Below, in pieces: positions 1 through 6,853 of a stretch of DNA of 6,853 bases. The translations under genes and the position numbers were made by a program. The stretch is from contig JAPPQG010000115.1 of the NCBI GenBank assembly GCA_028816945.1, forward strand, positions 1,267 through 8,119, given 5' to 3'. Below the pieces are notes generated by a model, which saw only the letters and a list, made by a program, of their open reading frames with translations, was not told the origin of the DNA and ran no database searches. The DNA is from Alphaproteobacteria bacterium (lineage in GTDB: Bacteria; Pseudomonadota; Alphaproteobacteria; RS24). Position 1 is the first letter of the stretch; each line of letters starts with the position of its first letter.

Positions 1-47
1 TTTATCTGTGGTTGGCATGGATTGATAGATAGGGGTATAACTGCCTA
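1..47 (+). other. Leader or 3' tail of an unseen upstream gene
   Basis: This short stretch precedes yejB. All three forward frames are open from the window edge and then stop: at TGA 23-25, TAG 30-32 and TAA 46-48. The last one would overlap the yejB ATG as TAATG. Any of them could be the tail of an upstream gene. In many genomes a yejA-type periplasmic binding protein sits here, but the 7 to 15 visible codons are too few to identify it. An AGGGG at 31-35 is the only purine-rich ribosome-binding candidate for yejB; its 12-nt spacing to the ATG is on the long side. Confidence 0.4.
12..41 (+). promoter_or_regulatory. Possible sigma-70-like promoter upstream of yejB
   Basis: TTGGCA at 12-17 (5 of 6 to the -35 consensus) is followed after 18 nt by TATAAC at 36-41 (5 of 6 to the -10 consensus). 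A start site about 7 nt downstream would fall on or next to the yejB ATG at 48, giving a leaderless or nearly leaderless transcript. The match is by eye only, and yejB may simply be read through from an upstream gene. The call is therefore weak. Confidence 0.25.
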
Positions 48-1157
48 ATGGTTAATTATATTCTGCGCCGTTTATTGCTTATGATTCCAACTATTTTTGG
101 AATCATGCTTGTCAGTTTTGCGATTATTCAATTTGCCCCGGGCGGGCCAATAGAGCGCATTATTGCCCAATTACAAGGCCATGAAGTCAGTGCCACAGCC
201 CGTTTTTCAGGCGGTGGGGCCGATATGGCAGGCAACAATCAGCTCAATCAAACAGCCTATCAAGCAAGCGATAGCAAATATCGCGGCGCACAGGGGCTAG
301 ACCCAGACTTTATTGCCGAATTGGAACGCCAATTTGGTTTTGATAAGCCCGCCCATGAGCGGTTTTTCAAAATGCTGAGCTCTTATCTCGTTTTTGATTT
401 TGGCAATAGTTATTATCGAGATATGCCTGTGCTAGAACTGATTATAGAAAAATTGCCCGTCTCTATTTCATTGGGCTTATGGACGGTTTTTATTACTTAT
501 CTCGTCTCCATTCCGCTCGGCATTGCCAAAGCGCGCCGCAATGGCAGTAAATTTGATATTTGGAGTTCGGCGGTCATTATTTTAGGCTATGCGATTCCGG
601 GCTTTCTTTTTGCTGTCTTGTTAATTGTTATATTTGCTGGCGGCAGCTATTTAGACTGGTTCCCTTTGCGTGGCCTTATGTCTGACAATGCGGCGGACTT
701 GTCATTGGCGGGTAAAATCTTGGATTATCTTTGGCATATTTGCCTGCCCGTTTTGGCATTAGTGATAGGGTCATTTGCGACAACGACTCTTTTGACAAAA
801 AATTCTTTTTTAGATGAAATTTCTAAACAATATGTTATGACCGCCCGCGCCAAAGGATTAAGCGCGCGCCGTGTGCTATATGGTCATGTTTTCCGCAATG
901 CGATGTTGATTGTTGTTGCTGGCTTTCCGGGCGCCTTTATTGGTGCCTTTTTTACTGGCTCACTTTTGATAGAAACCATTTTCTCACTCGACGGGTTGGG
1001 CTTGCTGTCTTATGAATCGATTATCAATCGCGACTATCCTGTGGTTTTTGCCTCACTTTATATTTTCGGCCTATTGGGGCTTATTGTCACACTTATCTCT
1101 GACCTCACTTATGTTTGGATTGACCCGCGCATTGATTTTGAAAGCCGAGAGGTGTAG
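48..1157 (+). CDS. yejB: YejB-type peptide/microcin C ABC transporter permease
   Basis: This is one of the two inner-membrane permease subunits of the YejABEF importer, which in enterobacteria takes up microcin C and other peptides. The 369 aa agree with the usual family length of about 360. The N terminus ([12 protein letters not shown], first membrane helix about residues 9-30) is typical of DppB/OppB-type permeases. It is followed by the long periplasmic segment (about 31-135) characteristic of YejB, containing [11 protein letters not shown] and [15 protein letters not shown]. Further helices lie near 138-160, 172-198, 228-249, 285-308 and 331-355. The cytoplasmic coupling (EAA) loop is at about 265-285 (TARAKGLS...HVFRNAM), and the family ending DPRIDFE is at 359-365. 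It is the first gene of a tight operon, with the next ATG 4 nt after its TAG. Start: ATG 48 gives the conserved N terminus. Its Shine-Dalgarno is only a spaced AGGGG at 31-35. Confidence 0.95.
   Translation: MVNYILRRLLLMIPTIFGIMLVSFAIIQFAPGGPIERIIAQLQGHEVSATARFSGGGADMAGNNQLNQTAYQASDSKYRGAQGLDPDFIAELERQFGFDKPAHERFFKMLSSYLVFDFGNSYYRDMPVLELIIEKLPVSISLGLWTVFITYLVSIPLGIAKARRNGSKFDIWSSAVIILGYAIPGFLFAVLLIVIFAGGSYLDWFPLRGLMSDNAADLSLAGKILDYLWHICLPVLALVIGSFATTTLLTKNSFLDEISKQYVMTARAKGLSARRVLYGHVFRNAMLIVVAGFPGAFIGAFFTGSLLIETIFSLDGLGLLSYESIINRDYPVVFASLYIFGLLGLIVTLISDLTYVWIDPRIDFESREV
1147..1152 (+). promoter_or_regulatory. Ribosome binding site fixing the yejE start
   Basis: GAGAGG lies 9 nt before ATG 1162 and inside the last codons of yejB. 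The reading frame of yejE is open further upstream, back to an ATG at 1012, but that region is coding in another frame for the conserved YejB C terminus. Family similarity also begins only at SPLNQRRWRNFKANRRGY, just after ATG 1162. This site therefore supports 1162 as the true start and suggests coupling to yejB translation. Confidence 0.65.
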
Positions 1158-1161
1158 GTCT

Positions 1162-2208
1162 ATGCGATTTGCCCCTTCATTATCCCCGCTTAACCAACGC
1201 CGCTGGCGCAATTTCAAAGCCAATCGGCGCGGCTATTATGCTTTATGGGTTTTTATTGGCCTATTTAGCCTTACTTTATTTGCCGAATTGATTGCCAATG
1301 ATAAGCCGCTTTTAATGCGCTTTCAGGGCGCATTCTATATGCCGATTTTTGTTGCTTATGCAGAGACGGAATTTGGCGGCGATTTTGAAACCGAAGCCGA
1401 TTATCGAGATATTTATGTGCGTGAATTGATTGAAGCAGAGGGTTGGATGGTCTGGCCGCCGATTCGCTATTCTTATAATACAATCAATTTAGACTTGAAG
1501 ACGGCAGCCCCTGCACCACCCAATAGTGATAATTGGCTTGGCACAGATGATCAAGGGCGCGATGTGACAGCAAGGCTAATTTATGGGTTTCGCATTTCAG
1601 TATTATTTGGCCTTACTTTAACCTTTTTTTCTGCCCTTATTGGCATTGCCGCGGGTGCCGTGCAGGGTTATTTTGGCGGACGCACGGATTTATTATTTCA
1701 GCGTTTTATTGAGATTTGGACAAGTGTGCCGTCTCTTTATTTGCTGATTATTATTGCGGCGGTGATTGAGCCGGGCTTTTGGATATTGCTCGGCATTTTA
1801 TTGTTGTTTTCATGGGTTGCTTTGGTTGGTGTGGTGCGCGCCGAATTTTTACGGGCGCGCAATTTTGAATATGTGCAAGCAGCCCATGCATTAGGCGTTG
1901 GCAATTTAACCATTATGTGGCGACATTTATTGCCGAATGCGATGGTGGCAACTTTAACCTTTTTGCCCTTTATTCTTAATGCCTCTATCACCACTTTAAC
2001 TTCGCTTGATTTTTTAGGCTTTGGCTTGCCGCCGGGTTCCCCATCGCTTGGCGAATTATTGGCACAGGGCAAAGCCAATTTACACGCCCCATGGCTTGGC
2101 CTTGCTGGCTTTGCAACCATAGCCATAATGCTATCGCTACTGATTTTTATTGGCGAATCTGTGCGCGATGCTTTTGACCCACGCAAGACATTTCAACACA
2201 CAAGATAA
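1162..2208 (+). CDS. yejE: YejE-type peptide/microcin C ABC transporter permease
   Basis: This is the second inner-membrane permease of the Yej importer and pairs with YejB to form the translocation path. From ATG 1162 it encodes 348 aa, close to the 341 aa of the E. coli protein. The cytoplasmic N terminus (LSPLNQRRWRNFKANRRGYYALW, about residues 7-29 with a few variable positions) leads into helix 1 at about 27-45 and the YejE-specific ELIANDKPLL at 42-51. A large periplasmic domain runs to about residue 120. The OppC/DppC-type motif NWLGTDDQGRDVTARLIYG is at 124-142. Four or five further helices follow, with the coupling loop at about 239-260 (AAHALG...RHLLPNAM) and the conserved LDFLGFGLP and SPSLGELL near 282-300. 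The ending GESVRDAFDPRK is standard for the family. It is separated from yejF by 9 nt. No truncation is visible. Confidence 0.95.
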   Translation: MRFAPSLSPLNQRRWRNFKANRRGYYALWVFIGLFSLTLFAELIANDKPLLMRFQGAFYMPIFVAYAETEFGGDFETEADYRDIYVRELIEAEGWMVWPPIRYSYNTINLDLKTAAPAPPNSDNWLGTDDQGRDVTARLIYGFRISVLFGLTLTFFSALIGIAAGAVQGYFGGRTDLLFQRFIEIWTSVPSLYLLIIIAAVIEPGFWILLGILLLFSWVALVGVVRAEFLRARNFEYVQAAHALGVGNLTIMWRHLLPNAMVATLTFLPFILNASITTLTSLDFLGFGLPPGSPSLGELLAQGKANLHAPWLGLAGFATIAIMLSLLIFIGESVRDAFDPRKTFQHTR

Positions 2209-2217
2209 TGTAAGACC

Positions 2218-3825
2218 ATGAGCAAATTATTAGAAATTAAAGGGCTAGAAACAGGCTTTCACACACATGACAAAGTGATTGAAGCCGTCCGTCATGTGTC
2301 TTTTGCCATAGAGGAAGGCCAAACGGTTGGGCTTGCAGGGGAAAGCGGGTCGGGCAAATCGGTGACGGCTTTATCCATTTTGCGGCTTTTGCCTTATCCA
2401 ACGGCTTTTCACAAAGCAGGGCAGATTTTATTTAAGGGGGAAAATTTATTAACCGCACCGCCCCAGCGTTTGCGCCATTTGCGCGGCAATGATATTGCCA
2501 TGATTTTCCAAGAGCCAATGAGTTCCCTCAATCCGCTCCATTCCATTGCCAAGCAAATTGGGGAGATATTGGAAATACATCAAGGCTTGCGCGGGCAAGC
2601 CGTCAGGGCGCGGGTTTTAGAATTGCTCGCCCGTGTTGGCATTCCACAAGCAGAAAAACGCCTCCACGCACTGCCCCATGAACTTTCAGGCGGGCAACGC
2701 CAACGCGTTATGATTGCTATGGCCCTTGCCAATCGGCCAAAATTACTGATTGCCGATGAACCAAGCACAGCACTTGATGTGACTGTGCAAAAGCAGATTT
2801 TAGAATTGCTAAAAACATTGCAAGCGGAAACAGGCATGGCGCTTTTATTTATCACCCATGATTTATCTGTCTTGCGCTATATGGCAGATTATATTTGTGT
2901 GATGAAAGAGGGTGAAATTGTCGAGCAAAATACATGTGAAAAAGTTTTTTCTGCCCCGCAACATGCCTATACGAAAACTTTGCTTGCGGCAGAGCCGTCA
3001 GGGCAACCGCAACAACTAAAACGCGCGGAAAATATATTAGAAGCAAAAGCCATATCTGTTCGTTTTCCGATTAAAAAGGGCTTTTTGCGGCGTTCAAAAG
3101 ACTATATTCCAGCCGTAGATAATGTGTCATTGAATTTGCAAGCGGGTGAGACGGTTGGCATTGTTGGGGAAAGTGGCTCGGGCAAAACGACGCTCGGGCG
3201 CGCCTTGTTGCGTTTGCAAACAGCAACGGGACAGATTCGCTTCCAAGACATAAATATTGAAAAACTTAATAATAAATCTATGCGCCCGCACCGCAAACAT
3301 ATGCAATTTGTTTTCCAAGACCCATATGGTGCTTTGTCGCCGCGTATGTCTGTGCGGGAGATTATTGGTGAGGGCTTGCGTTTGCACGAGCCGCATATAG
3401 CCGCCAAAGAGCGCATTGTTAGGGTGGATAGGGCTTTGCAAGATGTTGGTTTAGAGCCAAATATGGCTGAGCGTTATCCGCATGAATTTTCAGGCGGGCA
3501 ACGCCAGCGCATTGCCATTGCCCGCGCCCTTATCTTAAATCCGCGCTTTATGATTTTAGATGAACCAACAAGCGCGCTCGACCGTTCCGTACAAGCACAA
3601 ATTATTGACCTATTACGCAACTTACAAGCGCGCAAAAACATTGCCTATATTTTTATCAGCCATGATTTGAAATTGATACGCAGCCTATCGCATCGTGTCA
3701 TGGTTATGAAAGCAGGACAAGTCGTTGAAGAAGGTACAGCAGATGATATTTTCAAAAACCCAAAAACAGCCTATACACAAGACTTGCTAACAGCCGCTTT
3801 TGAACTTGGCGAGCCGTCGGCATAG
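2218..3825 (+). CDS. yejF: YejF-type ABC transporter ATPase with two nucleotide-binding domains
   Basis: This is the cytoplasmic energising subunit of the Yej importer: two ABC ATPase domains fused in one 535-aa chain (E. coli YejF is 529 aa). Domain 1 has Walker A GESGSGKS at 41-48, Q-loop Gln98, signature LSGGQ at 156-160, Walker B LLIADE at 176-181 and switch His214. Domain 2 has Walker A GESGSGKT at 317-324, Q-loop Gln367, signature FSGGQ at 424-428, Walker B FMILDE at 444-449 and His482. Both ATP sites therefore look intact. After each ATPase core comes the oligopeptide-transporter-type tail (HAYTKTLLAAEP near 249-260, TAYTQDLL near 518-525). The start at ATG 2218 has only a weak TAAGA upstream, so translation may depend on coupling with yejE, whose stop is 9 nt before. 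No terminator hairpin follows the TAG. Confidence 0.96.
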   Translation: MSKLLEIKGLETGFHTHDKVIEAVRHVSFAIEEGQTVGLAGESGSGKSVTALSILRLLPYPTAFHKAGQILFKGENLLTAPPQRLRHLRGNDIAMIFQEPMSSLNPLHSIAKQIGEILEIHQGLRGQAVRARVLELLARVGIPQAEKRLHALPHELSGGQRQRVMIAMALANRPKLLIADEPSTALDVTVQKQILELLKTLQAETGMALLFITHDLSVLRYMADYICVMKEGEIVEQNTCEKVFSAPQHAYTKTLLAAEPSGQPQQLKRAENILEAKAISVRFPIKKGFLRRSKDYIPAVDNVSLNLQAGETVGIVGESGSGKTTLGRALLRLQTATGQIRFQDINIEKLNNKSMRPHRKHMQFVFQDPYGALSPRMSVREIIGEGLRLHEPHIAAKERIVRVDRALQDVGLEPNMAERYPHEFSGGQRQRIAIARALILNPRFMILDEPTSALDRSVQAQIIDLLRNLQARKNIAYIFISHDLKLIRSLSHRVMVMKAGQVVEEGTADDIFKNPKTAYTQDLLTAAFELGEPSA

Positions 3826-3840
3826 CTGTCCTCTTAACTT

Positions 3841-4737
3841 TTAATCTATAAGGCGGCGGATAGAGCTTATATCGCCCTGTATTTTGGCAATTCGTTTGCG
3901 GGCTGTGGTAAAGTCTTCGATGATGGTTTTCATATAAGTCGCATTGGCATGTAAGAGCTCAGTCGGGCTTTGCAAAAGACCAACATGGCCTTTCCAAAAA
4001 ACTAAATCGCCCCTCTGCAAATATTCATGTTGTAAATTGTCGTCTAAAACAGCGCGGCCAAGCGCGTTTTCCTGCATATCTGTATCACGCGGGCAGGTAA
4101 ATCCTGCTTGCATAAGGGCAAGTTGCACAAGTGCCGAACAATCAAGCCCCAAATGGCTACGCCCGCCCCACAAATAAGGACTATCGAGAAATTGCAAGGC
4201 GGCCGCCATATAATCGCTCTTTGGTTTAGTGAGAGGCCGTATATGAGAAGTAATGACCCAACCCACATTATCTACATAGGCGAATCGCTCTGTTTTTTCA
4301 GTCAGTTTGACCCGCGCCCCCATAGAAAGCGCCATTAAAGGGCGCGCCTTTATATCTTGTTTTGGATAGATAAAACTAGCAAGGGTGGCAATTTGATGGT
4401 CGGGGGGCGCGCTTTGCGCCTGTTGAGAGAGGGGCGTTAGATTATCAGCACGCAAATAGCCCACATAATCATCTAATCCTGCTTGCCCCCACGCCCAGCC
4501 ATTTTTTTCCTCATAAATGCAAAATGGTTCCCCATATAATAATTGCGTTTGCAAAACCGCTTCATCATTTGGCAAAGCCCGCAAATCAGCCACAGGGGCT
4601 GTAATTTGCGCCTCTTCGCCTGCAACATATTGGGCGGCTTTCACTTGCCCGCGCAATTTTGCTGCGGCCAAATCTTCGCGCCATGCAAAGAGCCGTAAAT
4701 CAAATTGCGCCTGTTTTGCTATATTGTGATTCGTCAT
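3841..4737 (-). CDS. Cytoplasmic NlpC/P60 (C40) cysteine peptidase with SH3-like domains
   Basis: This 298-aa protein belongs to the NlpC/P60 family, whose members cleave peptides, most often the gamma-D-Glu-diamino acid bond of peptidoglycan stem peptides. There is no signal peptide or membrane segment (start MTNHNIAKQAQFDLRLFAWR), so it is probably cytoplasmic. Two SH3-like regions precede the catalytic domain: about 41-105 (ITAPVADLRALP...GWAWGQ...DDYVGYL) and about 112-170 (ATLASFIY...VGWVITSHI). The catalytic domain covers about 173-295: nucleophile Cys200 in YLWGGRSHLGLDCSALVQ, then His251 in KGHVGLL, and a third polar residue, likely His263 in LLHAN. The arrangement resembles YkfC-type dipeptidyl-peptidase VI and matches a family common in Alphaproteobacteria. 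GCGGA about 7 nt upstream is a modest ribosome binding site. The 3' end meets yejF head-on across 15 nt. The exact substrate is inferred, not shown. Confidence 0.9.
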   Translation of the reverse strand: MTNHNIAKQAQFDLRLFAWREDLAAAKLRGQVKAAQYVAGEEAQITAPVADLRALPNDEAVLQTQLLYGEPFCIYEEKNGWAWGQAGLDDYVGYLRADNLTPLSQQAQSAPPDHQIATLASFIYPKQDIKARPLMALSMGARVKLTEKTERFAYVDNVGWVITSHIRPLTKPKSDYMAAALQFLDSPYLWGGRSHLGLDCSALVQLALMQAGFTCPRDTDMQENALGRAVLDDNLQHEYLQRGDLVFWKGHVGLLQSPTELLHANATYMKTIIEDFTTARKRIAKIQGDISSIRRLID

Positions 4738-6825
<2,088 letters not shown>

Positions 6826-6853
6826 TACTTATAAGAAACTGTAGTTTCTATAA
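6826..6853. repeat. Palindromic 29-nt tandem repeat, copy 2 (cut by window edge)
   Basis: This copy follows copy 1 directly. It matches at every visible position except C6828 (T6799 in copy 1), and lacks only the final base because the window stops there. The same core arms are at 6834-6840 and 6843-6849. The junction also contains the perfect 8-bp palindrome CTTATAAG (6828-6835). Whether more copies follow cannot be seen. Confidence 0.75.

Noticed and set aside
1012..1161. An N-terminal extension of YejE from ATG 1012, giving a 50-aa longer protein overlapping yejB
   Set aside because: The DNA codes for the conserved YejB C terminus in another frame, the extra residues do not resemble YejE, and ATG 1162 has a good ribosome binding site and the family's usual N terminus.
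1737..2186. A minus-strand open frame of 149 codons opposite yejE
   Set aside because: It is antisense to a strongly conserved permease and looks like a reverse-frame shadow, with a Lys/Ser-rich sequence and no recognisable domain.
2684..3506. A 19-nt identical direct repeat inside yejF (2684-2702 and 3488-3506)
   Set aside because: Both copies encode the ABC signature region (SGGQRQR) of the two ATPase domains, so conserved protein sequence and shared codon preference explain it.

Overview
The window looks like a piece of an alphaproteobacterial chromosome with moderate, AT-leaning base composition. The evidence is the YejB/YejE/YejF sequences, which resemble the rhizobial/Brucella-type proteins, and a signal-less double-SH3 NlpC/P60 (C40) peptidase of a type common in Alphaproteobacteria. 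This assignment rests on recognising protein families by eye. No rRNA, tRNA, insertion sequence, phage gene or CRISPR array is visible.

Layout: (1) Positions 1-47 are the end of, or a leader after, an unseen upstream gene. (2) Positions 48-3825 (+) hold a tight yejB-yejE-yejF operon: two membrane permeases and a double ATPase of a peptide/microcin-C-type ABC importer. The gene gaps are 4 and 9 nt. The solute-binding partner (YejA-like) is not in the window. (3) Positions 3841-4737 (-) hold a cytoplasmic NlpC/P60 peptidase, convergent with yejF across only 15 nt. (4) Positions 4738-4889 are a divergent intergenic region with a small perfect hairpin and a short tandem repeat just before thiC, but no visible TPP riboswitch. 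(5) Positions 4890-6815 (+) hold full-length thiC, the radical-SAM HMP-phosphate synthase of thiamine biosynthesis. (6) A 29-nt palindromic unit, repeated in tandem, starts in the last codons of thiC and runs to the window edge. There is no gene-free stretch longer than 300 nt.

How the genes could work together: the Yej importer brings oligopeptides or peptidoglycan-derived muropeptides into the cytoplasm. The neighbouring C40 enzyme has the fold of cytoplasmic dipeptidyl-peptidases that cut gamma-D-Glu-diamino acid bonds, so an import-and-degrade (peptidoglycan recycling) partnership is a reasonable inference. thiC appears functionally separate.

The genes are all well-known families, and I do not see a clearly new system. 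The points most worth a second look are the tandem palindromic repeat at the thiC stop codon, the lack of a recognisable THI element, a 16-nt motif shared by the yejB and thiC upstream regions, and the Yej-C40 pairing.
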